DNA of 51,881 bases from Bacteroidales bacterium UBA5281 (GCA_002410555.1 DHSR01000011.1:1-51881); one strand, 5' to 3'. Shown: positions 1-8,263, counted from the stretch's first letter. Translations and numbers: made by a program. The notes: generated by a model not told the origin, from the sequence alone.

Positions 1-263
1 CCAAAGGAGTTAGACCATCTCACCAGTGACTGATAACTCAGTACTAACCACAATGAATGATTGAGGACCTCCATTTAATCAGATTTGAATTGAAAAGTTT
101 CTTTCATTACTTCTCACGCGTGCTTAAGATAGAGCAAATATAGTATAAATTCTTGTTTTCAAACAAATGTATTGTTAAGATGATTGTTAATATGCTTATA
201 ATTAGCATTTTGAGTCTTTTAATTGAGGTATTTTAGTACCTGAAAAGCATTTTGAATGGGTGT

Positions 264-298
264 TTGATATTGTTTGATAACAGGGAAAGTAGTTGATA
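264..298. promoter_or_regulatory. Candidate operator: three TTGATA repeats upstream of the nos cluster
   Basis: TTGATA occurs in the same orientation at 264-269, 274-279 and 293-298, so the copies are 10 and 19 bases apart, close to one and two helical turns. The first two lie inside a longer direct repeat, TGTTTGATA (261-269 and 271-279). TTGAT is also the half-site of FNR-type regulators, but no inverted partner is visible. The repeats end about 150 bases before the first NosZ-like start codon. A role in regulating nos is inference. The rest of 1-449 shows no supportable gene. Confidence 0.3.
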
Positions 299-403
299 TT
301 CCTGTTTTAAAACGTCTTTCATTTTTTTGAATACTCAAAGCCTTCTATTTTTGTTAGTGAACACAATTTAATTGAACGTGATTTATTTGGTAAATTCTTC
401 GTG

Positions 404-411
404 TAGCTTTG
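404..411 (+). promoter_or_regulatory. Candidate Bacteroidota -7 box of the nos cluster
   Basis: TAGCTTTG matches the Bacteroidota TAnnTTTG -7 element exactly and lies 38 bases before the start codon at 450. A -33 TTTG at the usual 17-23 base spacing was not found; the nearest TTTG (386-389) is only 14 bases upstream. This is a candidate only. Confidence 0.35.
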
Positions 412-449
412 ATTGAGAACCTAAATTTAACTAACCAACAACCAAAATT

Positions 450-2702
450 ATGAAGCATTTTTTTAAAGCTTTAACAGTTACTTTGGTGAGTATGTTAATG
501 ACACTTGCAGTCGTGCATGATGCCATGGCACAGAAAACCCTTGCTGATGTTAAAAAGAGCCGTGGTCTCACCGACGACGATGTGCTCTCGGCAGTCAAAA
601 CCTTTATGCCCCGCGGCGGACGCGACGAGTATTTTGGGTTTATGGGTACAGGCAATTCAGGAACAATGGTTGTTTATGGATTGCCTTCCATGCGTATATA
701 TAAATATGTAGGGGTATTCGCACCCGAGCCCTGGCAGGGGTATGGGTTCGATGATGAGAGTACCCTTATGTTGAAAAAAGGTTCACTCGACAATACCCTG
801 TTAAAATATGGCGACATGCGGTTTCCGGCACTCAGCGAAACCGATGGAAAGTATAACGGGAAATACCTGTTTTATTCAGACGGGGCCAATTCGAGGATAG
901 CCGTACTCGGGCTGGACGACTTTGAAACCAAGCAGGTACTCATGCATCCATTATTTATCAATGCCTATCCGGGAGTCAGTGTTTCGCAAAATACGGAATA
1001 TGTATTTCAAACCAGTGAATATCCTACTCCCTGGGATCATCGTGAAGCCGATGCAGTTACTGAGTATGAAACAAAATTCAAATCCGGAATTACCGCCTGG
1101 GAATTTGAAGATACAGACCATGCAGCAGGTAGTGGACATCACGTTGGTCGACTCATTAAAGAGAAATCATTTACACTTGAACTTCCTCCATTTACCCTGG
1201 GATATTTTGATGCCGGACGCATTAACAGCCATGGGTTGCTGGTGGGCCTGGCAAATTACCAGAATAAAAGTTATGTGTATGTGTATGATTACCTCAAAGC
1301 CAGGGACTTGAAAACCAGCAGCACGAATGGTTTTTCAGTGATACCATTAAATGAAGGTATCAATGCAGGCGTGTTTGCCCTCATTCCTATGGATGAAGTG
1401 GCTAAAAGTGTTAAGGTAGATCCTTCCGGAAAATACTTTATTACTGCTTCAAACACCGCTATGGTTTATGATTTCGCGAAAGTGAAAAAAGCGCTGACCG
1501 ACAAGACCTTTACCGGTGGTGGGGTACTTGGAGTTCCGCAGATTGATGCAGCCGCTGTATTACACGGCAAAGTTCAACTGGGCAACAATGTGATTGATCT
1601 TGCTTTTGACTACAGGCCCAATGTGGTGTATGCTTCGGTTAACGGGGATAAAAAAGTAGTACGGTGGAATTATGATAACTTAAAAGTGGAGCAAAGTCTT
1701 ACCCTAAGCTTTAAACCCGGACATTTGATGACTCCGCAGGGAAATTCGGCAGAACCGCACTCCAATTATCTCACCGTGGTGGATAAAGAAGGTTCCTATC
1801 CAAATATGGTTAACATTGGCCCAACCAGGCCGGGTTACCAGCATCTGATTGACATTTCTTCCGATAAAATGCGGGATATTTATACCATGTCTATTCCTCA
1901 GGCAAACATTTATGGTTCGGTGAGCGTGTTGCGTACCACCATTAAACCCATTATCCGTTATGCATTGGGAACCAATACCAGAACAGGTGAAATATCACGT
2001 TTTAAAACCGTGGCCGGGCAGGAGAAGATAGAGCGTAAAGACAACAGGGTACATATTTTTGGGACGCTCATCCGATCACACATCACCCCTGAAATAGTTG
2101 AGGTAGAAGAAGGTGATATTGTTACTTTCCACCTTACTAACCTGGAGAGGGCTGAAGACGAAACCCACGGATTCACCGTTTCCACTTATGGTATTCACGG
2201 TAGTTTTGAACCAGGGAAAACGGCATCGCTGACCTTTACAGCCGACAGACCCGGGGCATTCCCCTATTATTGTACTGAGTTCTGCTCTGCATTGCACCTT
2301 GAGATGGAGGGCATTCTGATGGTAAGGCCCAAAGGATATGTGGCTTCGCCCGAAGACATGGCAGATCAGCAACTTACACCCGGAGAACTTGCTGCCTACA
2401 AGAAAAATTACGAAGATAAAATTAAAGTAATTGACGAAACCAATGAAGTGATCAATGGGGTAGTTACTTACCTTAAGGAAAATAATTACCAAAAGTATCC
2501 ATATGTGGAAGCCCTGGTAGTTGATGCTCTTGACCAAATGGACCTTGCTAAATCTGCAAAAACCAAATACGAGAAATATGCTGCTGAAGGAAAATGGAAA
2601 GATGCATTTTTATGGGCAGAACAATACTGGCAGTATCAGGTGAAAACTGCCGACGTAGGCCTCAGGGCTAAAAAGTTGTTGGATGAACAACTCAGCAAGT
2701 AA
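450..2702 (+). CDS. NosZ-like protein with intact CuA and degenerate CuZ site (CuA subunit of a putative split N2O reductase)
   Basis: Clade II NosZ homologue of 750 residues with a Sec signal peptide (cleavage near AMA-Q, residue 28). The C-terminal cupredoxin domain keeps every CuA ligand: H573 in DETHGF, then C608, C612, H616 and M619 in the CTEFCSALHLEM motif. The N-terminal beta-propeller aligns well with its neighbour at 2733, but the CuZ histidines are gone: the HH pair is R124-F125, and the other positions are Y173, K319, D383 and Y488. Only H425 (GHL) remains. These assignments are by-eye alignments. Residues 630-750 form an extra, probably helical tail beyond the usual NosZ end. Alone it should not reduce N2O. 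Most likely it is an electron-entry subunit pairing with the next gene product in the periplasm. There is no frameshift or stop, and overall fold motifs are conserved, which argues against a pseudogene. Confidence 0.88.
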   Translation: MKHFFKALTVTLVSMLMTLAVVHDAMAQKTLADVKKSRGLTDDDVLSAVKTFMPRGGRDEYFGFMGTGNSGTMVVYGLPSMRIYKYVGVFAPEPWQGYGFDDESTLMLKKGSLDNTLLKYGDMRFPALSETDGKYNGKYLFYSDGANSRIAVLGLDDFETKQVLMHPLFINAYPGVSVSQNTEYVFQTSEYPTPWDHREADAVTEYETKFKSGITAWEFEDTDHAAGSGHHVGRLIKEKSFTLELPPFTLGYFDAGRINSHGLLVGLANYQNKSYVYVYDYLKARDLKTSSTNGFSVIPLNEGINAGVFALIPMDEVAKSVKVDPSGKYFITASNTAMVYDFAKVKKALTDKTFTGGGVLGVPQIDAAAVLHGKVQLGNNVIDLAFDYRPNVVYASVNGDKKVVRWNYDNLKVEQSLTLSFKPGHLMTPQGNSAEPHSNYLTVVDKEGSYPNMVNIGPTRPGYQHLIDISSDKMRDIYTMSIPQANIYGSVSVLRTTIKPIIRYALGTNTRTGEISRFKTVAGQEKIERKDNRVHIFGTLIRSHITPEIVEVEEGDIVTFHLTNLERAEDETHGFTVSTYGIHGSFEPGKTASLTFTADRPGAFPYYCTEFCSALHLEMEGILMVRPKGYVASPEDMADQQLTPGELAAYKKNYEDKIKVIDETNEVINGVVTYLKENNYQKYPYVEALVVDALDQMDLAKSAKTKYEKYAAEGKWKDAFLWAEQYWQYQVKTADVGLRAKKLLDEQLSK

Positions 2703-2732
2703 TCTGATTTTTAAACGAAGAAAATTTGTGTG

Positions 2733-5114
2733 ATGAAAAAACATAATATAAAAAACAGTCCTGGTCTTCTTCTCATAATTGTGATCGTTGCTGCTATGTC
2801 ATTTATGGCATCCTGCGGCACTAAAGGAGACAAACAATCAGAAATTACCGGTGCGCCCCGGGGCGAGGAATCCTTTGGCGATGTGGTAAAACGTCGCGGG
2901 CTTGATGCCGAGGATGTACTGGCTGCGGCCAAAACATTTACCCCGGACAATCTTAGTGATGAATATATCGCGCTGAACTCCGGCGGACAGGCAGGCAATA
3001 TGATTATTTATGCTGTGCCCTCCATGCGCCTGATGAAGTACGTGCCCACCTCAGCACGACAACCGGTGAACGGCTTTGGATACAGTAAGGAAAGTATGGA
3101 AGTATTGCGTTCGGGATACATTGACGGCCAGGTAATCGACTGGGGAGACACCCACCACCCGGGATTTTCGGAAACCAACGGAGACTATGACGGAAAATGG
3201 GCAGTGATAAATGATAAAGCAAATCCACGGGTATTTGTAGTTTCATTGAAAGACTGGGAACTGAAGCAAACGGTCAATAATCCCATCTTTAGAAGCAATC
3301 ATGGAGGTTGTTTCTTTACCCCCAACTCCGAATACATTGGTGAAGCTTCGCAATATCCGGCTCCGCTTGATCGAAAGTATTATCCCCTTACAGAGATGAA
3401 TTTCAGAAAACACTGGCGGGGCGGTATCACCTATTGGAAGTTCGACAATGAAAATGGGAAGATAGAGGAAGAGAACTCATTTACGGTTGAGTTCCCGCCA
3501 TATACCCAGGATCTGACTGATATGGGTAAAAATGCGAGTTACGGCTGGTCATTCACCAACTCTTTTTGTACCGAAATGTATATCGGAGGTATTGAAAGTG
3601 GTCGTCCGCCATTTGAAGCCGGCTGCTCATCACGCGATGTGGATTATCTGCACATTGTTGACTGGAAAAAAGGTGAAGAACTCATTAAGCAAGGGAAGTA
3701 TAAAGTAATAAATGGCCACAAAGTTATTCCTATTGATGTGGCTGTGGCAAACAACATGCTGTTCCTGGTGCCGGAACCTAAATCTCCTCACGGTGTGGAT
3801 GTTAGTCCTGACGGGAAATATATTGTTGTAGCCGGTAAACTCGATTCACATGCATGGGTATACTCCTGGGAAAAGATTACCAACGCCATGAAAAATAAAG
3901 ATTTTGAAGGTACCGATGAGTTCAATATTCCCATCATTTCGCTGGAAACAGCATTGCATGGCAGCGTAGAAGTTGGATTGGGTCCCCTGCACAATCAGTA
4001 TGATAAGGAGCCAGGTATTATCTATACCTCCATCTATGTGGACTCCCGGATTACAAAATGGGATTACATTAACCTGAAAGTTATTGACTATGTTTCCTCT
4101 CATTATAACGTGGGTCACCTGGTTGCTGCGCATGGAGATGCTGTTAATCCTCATGGGAAATACCTGATTTCACTGAATAAACTTTCTATTGACCGTTTTA
4201 ACCCGGTTGGTCCCCTGCATCCGCAAAACCATCAGTTGATTGACATTGATGGTGACAAGATGGCAACCATTTATGATTTGCCATTGCCAATGGGTGAACC
4301 TCACTATACCTCGCTAATTAAGTATGGTCTGTACAACTCGGTGGAAACGTATCCGGTAGGAACCAATATTTATACGATGCAGACATCTCCTTATGCAGCC
4401 GGGGCAGGTAATGAACGCGTAGAAACCAAAGGCAATAAGGTACATGTGTATGCTACCATTAATAATGGAGTGGTTACACCAGGAAACATTAATGTGAACC
4501 AGGGCCAGGATGTTGAAATTCATATTACCAATCTGGGACAGTCTAATCTCGACCATTATGTATATGAAATAGCTTCCTATGATCAGATGTACCGCTGGCG
4601 TCCCGGTGAAACGGCTACGCTTGAATTTACTGCTTCGCGGGCCGGAGTATATCCTTTGTTGCTTGACAATTATCACAATCCTGAAGCCAGGCAATTGCAG
4701 GGATACCTAACCGTAAAACACAATGAAGCTGCCGAAAATAATCGTTTGCTGGCTTATTCAAAACGGGTGCAGGCCGATATGCAGATGCAGGCTTTCCAGC
4801 CATCAGCCATTGAAATGAAAAATCTGCTCGAAGGTGAAATGGAATTCCTGAATTACGGCTGTAATGCCTGTCACAAGTTTGGAGAAGATTTTAACGGTCC
4901 CGATTTGCTAATGGTAGATAAACGGCGTACTGATGAATGGCTCAAATCATGGATTCTGGATCCGGAACGTCATTTCAAGGAGGCTGATATTGAAGCCATG
5001 CGTCAGCGCTACAAACTGGCCATGCCCAATCAGAATGTGTCTGAGGAAGATGCGGTGAAAATTATTAAATATCTCAAACTCCGAACAGATCAATACATGA
5101 AAGAACAAAAATAA
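2733..5114 (+). CDS. nosZ: NosZ-like lipoprotein with intact CuZ, lost CuA and a fused C-terminal cytochrome c (catalytic subunit of a putative split N2O reductase)
   Basis: Clade II NosZ homologue of 793 residues. The start is taken at ATG 2733; a GTG codon lies directly before it. A lipobox (FMAS-C28) predicts a lipoprotein. All seven CuZ histidines are present: H141-H142 (GDTHHP), H190 (NHGG), H353 (SPHGVD), H420 (GPLHNQ), H462 (VGHL) and H524 (GEPHY). The CuA site is abolished: the two cysteines align with L644 and H648, the later His with A652, the Met with L655, and the first His with Y609 (H608 lies next to it). After the cupredoxin domain comes a monohaem cytochrome c domain with CNACH (C710, C713, H714) and a likely axial M764. 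Cytochrome c fusions are known in some clade II NosZ proteins, but there they accompany an intact CuA. It follows the CuA-bearing paralogue after 30 bases and is followed by a strong terminator. Confidence 0.9.
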   Translation: MKKHNIKNSPGLLLIIVIVAAMSFMASCGTKGDKQSEITGAPRGEESFGDVVKRRGLDAEDVLAAAKTFTPDNLSDEYIALNSGGQAGNMIIYAVPSMRLMKYVPTSARQPVNGFGYSKESMEVLRSGYIDGQVIDWGDTHHPGFSETNGDYDGKWAVINDKANPRVFVVSLKDWELKQTVNNPIFRSNHGGCFFTPNSEYIGEASQYPAPLDRKYYPLTEMNFRKHWRGGITYWKFDNENGKIEEENSFTVEFPPYTQDLTDMGKNASYGWSFTNSFCTEMYIGGIESGRPPFEAGCSSRDVDYLHIVDWKKGEELIKQGKYKVINGHKVIPIDVAVANNMLFLVPEPKSPHGVDVSPDGKYIVVAGKLDSHAWVYSWEKITNAMKNKDFEGTDEFNIPIISLETALHGSVEVGLGPLHNQYDKEPGIIYTSIYVDSRITKWDYINLKVIDYVSSHYNVGHLVAAHGDAVNPHGKYLISLNKLSIDRFNPVGPLHPQNHQLIDIDGDKMATIYDLPLPMGEPHYTSLIKYGLYNSVETYPVGTNIYTMQTSPYAAGAGNERVETKGNKVHVYATINNGVVTPGNINVNQGQDVEIHITNLGQSNLDHYVYEIASYDQMYRWRPGETATLEFTASRAGVYPLLLDNYHNPEARQLQGYLTVKHNEAAENNRLLAYSKRVQADMQMQAFQPSAIEMKNLLEGEMEFLNYGCNACHKFGEDFNGPDLLMVDKRRTDEWLKSWILDPERHFKEADIEAMRQRYKLAMPNQNVSEEDAVKIIKYLKLRTDQYMKEQK

Positions 5115-5116
5115 TT

Positions 5117-5155
5117 AAAATAATCCGGGGGGTATTTTATCCCCCGGATTATTTT
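5117..5155 (+). terminator. Strong hairpin terminator after the two NosZ-like genes
   Basis: A perfect 15-bp stem (5117-5131 with 5141-5155), loop of 9, GC-rich next to the loop and ending in TTTT. It begins 3 bases after the CuZ-subunit stop codon. It should end or reduce transcription between the nosZ-like pair and the accessory genes, which would favour more NosZ than maturation factors. Confidence 0.8.
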
Positions 5156-5210
5156 ATCTAAATTTGACATTCATTAATCACTATTATCACTAACTAAAAA
5201 AAATTAAAAG

Positions 5211-5594
5211 ATGAAAAAAAATCTTATTGCATTGTTTGGAGGATTACTTTTCGCTGGTGCGCTCATCAGTTGCGGGGGTGGCGGTAGCGAAACCAAAACC
5301 ACAACAAAAACCATGACTGCTGATCTGGTCAATGGAGAAGCGGTGTATAATAAATCCTGTATTGCCTGCCATATGACAGGTGTTGCCGGAGCTGCCGCAC
5401 TTTCCGATAAAGCACGCTGGGAAGAAAATGCCGCCAAAGGCATGGAAACCTTGCTTGCAGATGCCATGAAGGGGTATACCGGTAAATATGGGGTAATGCC
5501 CGAAAAGGGAACCTGTATGGATTGCACCGAACAGGATATGTTTGATGCCATTAGCTTTATGCTGGATAAAGCCGGGGTGGAAGCTGCTAAATGA
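5211..5594 (+). CDS. Lipoprotein cytochrome c (cytochrome c5-like) of the nos cluster
   Basis: A 127-residue monohaem cytochrome c. The signal peptide ends in a lipobox (LIS-C21), so it is probably membrane-anchored and faces the periplasm. Haem binding is at C50-I-A-C53-H54. The likely axial ligand is M96 in GVMPEKGTCMDC, whose cysteine pair (C102, C105) matches the disulphide signature of cytochrome c5-type proteins. Clade II nos clusters often encode small cytochromes c (NosC1/NosC2 in Wolinella) that carry electrons toward NosZ; the same role is inferred here. It lies 96 bases after the nosZ-like pair, behind the terminator, and 28 bases before the NosB-like gene. Confidence 0.85.
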   Translation: MKKNLIALFGGLLFAGALISCGGGGSETKTTTKTMTADLVNGEAVYNKSCIACHMTGVAGAAALSDKARWEENAAKGMETLLADAMKGYTGKYGVMPEKGTCMDCTEQDMFDAISFMLDKAGVEAAK

Positions 5595-5622
5595 TTTTTA
5601 CTTACTCGTTACAACAAACATT

Positions 5623-6402
5623 ATGAAATCAAAATCATACATCATTTTTGCGATAATCGGGATTATTCTTGTGGGTCTAACCTATTTTGTGCCGATCTGG
5701 GGAGTGGCTCTTCAAAGTATACAATATCCTAAATCTATGTATCCCAGGGGGATACGTATAGACTTCAAATTTAATGGTGTATATAATGGTTGTGAAGGTG
5801 TAAAAGAAAGAGAAGAACTGGCCACCAACGAAGGCGCCGATTGTTTGAGCGAGATGAATGCCATAAACCACTACATCGGGATGTACCCTATTGTTCAGGG
5901 CAGAAATAACCCTGCAACCATGGAACACCCCAGTTTTTATGTGTTCGATACAAAAAAAGACGAAGCCGGAAAAGAATTGATTGATCCGGAAACCGGACAG
6001 GAAATAAAGATCAACGTTACTCCAGGTGCACTCAAAACGCTCAATTTCATAATGGTGAATTCGCCCTATATTTTTGTGGTTTTCATTTTACTGGGTTTAA
6101 TATTTGCATTTACTCCCAAACGCCTGAATCTGGTGGCCGGACTTATTCCCGCACTGGTGCCGTTTTACTTCCTCTTTGTATATATGTTTTATCTGTATTG
6201 GTATGGCCACAACCTGGGTCTACATGGTGGTGGCGCTTTTGCAGGAATTAAACCATTTATGCCTACTGTCTTCGGGGAAGGCAAAGTAGCTCAGTTTACT
6301 ACTGAATCCTATCCTTATTATGGATTTTTTATTGCCATGGGTGCTTTTGTCTTCATGTTGCTTTCAATATTGCTCAAAAGGAAGGCGTTGCGTGTAAAAT
6401 AA
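5623..6402 (+). CDS. NosB-like polytopic membrane protein
   Basis: A 259-residue membrane protein. ATG 5623 is preferred because the longer frame overlaps the cytochrome gene. There is one N-terminal transmembrane helix (about residues 5-28), a soluble loop of about 120 residues, and three further helices in the C-terminal half. The first helix runs into a PIWGVALQSIQYP stretch followed by MYPRG, a pattern of W, QYP and YP that I associate with copper- and nos-linked membrane proteins. Position (after nosZ and a cytochrome, before nosD) matches nosB in clade II clusters such as that of Wolinella succinogenes. NosB function is not established. The assignment rests on topology and context. Confidence 0.6.
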   Translation: MKSKSYIIFAIIGIILVGLTYFVPIWGVALQSIQYPKSMYPRGIRIDFKFNGVYNGCEGVKEREELATNEGADCLSEMNAINHYIGMYPIVQGRNNPATMEHPSFYVFDTKKDEAGKELIDPETGQEIKINVTPGALKTLNFIMVNSPYIFVVFILLGLIFAFTPKRLNLVAGLIPALVPFYFLFVYMFYLYWYGHNLGLHGGGAFAGIKPFMPTVFGEGKVAQFTTESYPYYGFFIAMGAFVFMLLSILLKRKALRVK

Positions 6403-6413
6403 TCATTAAAAAA

Positions 6414-6444
6414 AGCGTCGGGAGTATCATTTGCTCCTGACGCT
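6414..6444 (+). terminator. Hairpin before nosD (weak terminator or mRNA stability element)
   Basis: An 11-bp stem (6414-6424 with 6434-6444) with one G-U pair and a 9-base loop, sitting between the NosB-like stop and the nosD start at 6456. Upstream is an A-tract, but the T-run after it is short, so termination is probably partial. It may instead protect or separate transcript segments. Confidence 0.5.
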
Positions 6445-6455
6445 TATTGAAAATT

Positions 6456-7775
6456 ATGAAAAATTTAAATCTTCTCTTCATGCTGCTTCTGTCATTTTTT
6501 ATCAGAACAGAGGTCTGGGCACAGGGAGAAGACATGCATTTTGGTAACGTGTTAACAGTGAGTGGATTTGCCGATCGTTCAAAACCCATTCCATTGCAAA
6601 AAGTGATTGACCAGACTCCTCCCGGGAAATATGTTAAGCTGGAACCCGGGTTTTATACGGGACCTGTGGTCATTAACAAAGATGCCATCACCATAGACGG
6701 AAATGGTAAAGTTACCATCTCTGGATTAAACAAGGGTTCAGTTATCTATCTGGAAGCCAATAATGTTAACCTAAAAGGATTACACCTTATTGAGTCAGGT
6801 GGTTCTCATGATAAAATCGATTGCGGGGTTAAAATTAAAGGAAACAACAACGTGGTCGAAAACTGTCTGATTGAGGAATGTTTATTTGGTATCGATATTT
6901 TCCAATCAGAACACAATACCATCATTCATAATGAAATTACGTCCCTTTCACGACGCAGCATGGCATTAAAAGGAGATGCCATCAGATTGTGGTATTCAAA
7001 GAATAATTTAATTAAAGGAAATTACTGGCATCATGTGCGCGATATGGTAGTCTGGTATTCATCCGAAAATACTTTCGAGGCCAACAAGGGGGTGGGCAAC
7101 CGGTATAGCATTCATTTTATGTATGCTCACAATAATCGCATTAAAGACAATTATTTTTATGAAAACTCGGTAGGCGTTTTTCTTATGTACAGCGAAGAAA
7201 CCGTGATGACGGGCAACACCATCATGCACTCTAATGGCGTGAGCGGAATGTGTCTGGGAATGAAGGAAACTTCTTCCAATCAAATTTTACATAACCGGTT
7301 TATCTATTCTGCCGAAGGAATTCATGTTGATGTTTCTCCCTTTGTGCCATTTAAAATCAATACAGTGATGTACAACGAAATTGCATTTTGTGGTACGGGA
7401 ATATTTTTTCACACCAATCAGGAAGGTAATCTATGCAAGCACAATTATTTTCACAATAACCTGGTTCAGGTGGAAGCAGAGGGAAAAACCGCTAACCTCA
7501 ACCGGTGGCAAGGCAATTATTTTGATGATTATCAAGGTTTTGATAAAGATGGTGACAATATAGGTGACAATCCCTATACCTTGTATTCATATGTCGAACA
7601 CTTGTGGTCTTTTGATAAAGATGTTAAATTCTTTTATGGCTCTCCCTTACTTTTGGTGCTTGATTTTCTGGAACGGCTGGCTCCATTTTCTCAGCCTAAA
7701 CTTGTGCTCAGGGATAAAAGCCCTATTTTTAAATGGGATGACGAATGGGATCGGAAAATTAAAGAACGTTTATGA
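6456..7775 (+). CDS. nosD: NosD, periplasmic beta-helix protein for CuZ maturation
   Basis: NosD-family protein of 439 residues. ATG 6456 is chosen over an upstream in-frame TTG because it gives a clean signal peptide (ending near VWA-Q). The body consists of repeated parallel beta-helix turns rich in Asn, as in carbohydrate-binding CASH domains (SKNNLIKGNYW, AHNNRIKDNYFYEN), ending in the conserved NYFDDYQGFDKDGDNIGD region. NosD works with the NosFY ABC transporter to build the CuZ (Cu4S) site of NosZ. The stop overlaps the start of the following small gene by 4 bases. Its presence fits a cluster that must still assemble a CuZ centre, which here only the second NosZ-like protein can hold. 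Confidence 0.93.
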   Translation: MKNLNLLFMLLLSFFIRTEVWAQGEDMHFGNVLTVSGFADRSKPIPLQKVIDQTPPGKYVKLEPGFYTGPVVINKDAITIDGNGKVTISGLNKGSVIYLEANNVNLKGLHLIESGGSHDKIDCGVKIKGNNNVVENCLIEECLFGIDIFQSEHNTIIHNEITSLSRRSMALKGDAIRLWYSKNNLIKGNYWHHVRDMVVWYSSENTFEANKGVGNRYSIHFMYAHNNRIKDNYFYENSVGVFLMYSEETVMTGNTIMHSNGVSGMCLGMKETSSNQILHNRFIYSAEGIHVDVSPFVPFKINTVMYNEIAFCGTGIFFHTNQEGNLCKHNYFHNNLVQVEAEGKTANLNRWQGNYFDDYQGFDKDGDNIGDNPYTLYSYVEHLWSFDKDVKFFYGSPLLLVLDFLERLAPFSQPKLVLRDKSPIFKWDDEWDRKIKERL

Positions 7776-8170
7776 AACGTAAGTTGATGGCAGTGGTGTT
7801 TTGCTTGTTGCATCTGGCATTTATAATTTTGCCGGAAGTGCAATTGTGGCCTTATCTCAATGCCATCGCTGATCATCTTCCCCAAAACGAAGCTGTGGTG
7901 AGCGGCGGACATAAAATTCCTTTAACCGGTGATATCACCTATCTAAAAGCATTGGTGGAACGTTCAAAAAAAATGGAGGATACCAAAAGGCAACATAAAA
8001 TTCCGGAAACATCTGTAAGTCATACCGGATTGATTTATTTGCCTTCTGACGAAATAAACCATAATCTTTTTTATCGGGAGAACACTATTCTTTATACAGA
8101 CATCTCAGAATCCCTTGTTAGTGGTACGCCGGAGTTGCTTTCTCCCCCGCCAAAAGTTACTTTTTGTTAA
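7772..8170 (+). CDS. Unknown small exported or membrane-anchored protein between nosD and the copper receptor
   Basis: A 132-residue protein that I do not recognise. It starts with a hydrophobic segment (residues 5-22) that could be a signal peptide or an anchor; the rest is soluble and mixed, ending in SPPPKVTFC. The start overlaps the nosD stop (ATGA), which suggests translational coupling. It lies directly ahead of the TonB-dependent receptor, so a role in copper uptake or hand-over is possible, but nothing in the sequence proves it. No copper-binding cluster beyond scattered His and Met residues is visible. Confidence 0.65.
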   Translation: MKRKLMAVVFCLLHLAFIILPEVQLWPYLNAIADHLPQNEAVVSGGHKIPLTGDITYLKALVERSKKMEDTKRQHKIPETSVSHTGLIYLPSDEINHNLFYRENTILYTDISESLVSGTPELLSPPPKVTFC

Positions 8171-8263
8171 ATGAAAGGCATGCCTCAACTTATTGATGGT
8201 TTGCCTTGCAACTACTACTTTGTGTTGCTATTCATGCATTTTCCAAAAACAAAAAGTAATCGT

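Noticed and set aside
1..108. A minus-strand frame open to the window edge and a short plus-strand frame ending at 33
   Set aside because: Both are too short, with no recognisable protein pattern; the DNA looks like ordinary spacer with a small ACTGA/TCAGT hairpin. The edge prevents a decision.
2076..2537. Long minus-strand frame inside the first NosZ-like gene
   Set aside because: It lies fully within a strong coding region on the other strand and its translation has no family features.
450..2702. Treating the first NosZ-like gene as a pseudogene because its CuZ site is gone
   Set aside because: The frame is intact over 750 residues, the CuA motif is perfect, the signal peptide is intact and the fold motifs are conserved. 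Changes are concentrated at CuZ positions, which fits specialisation better than decay.
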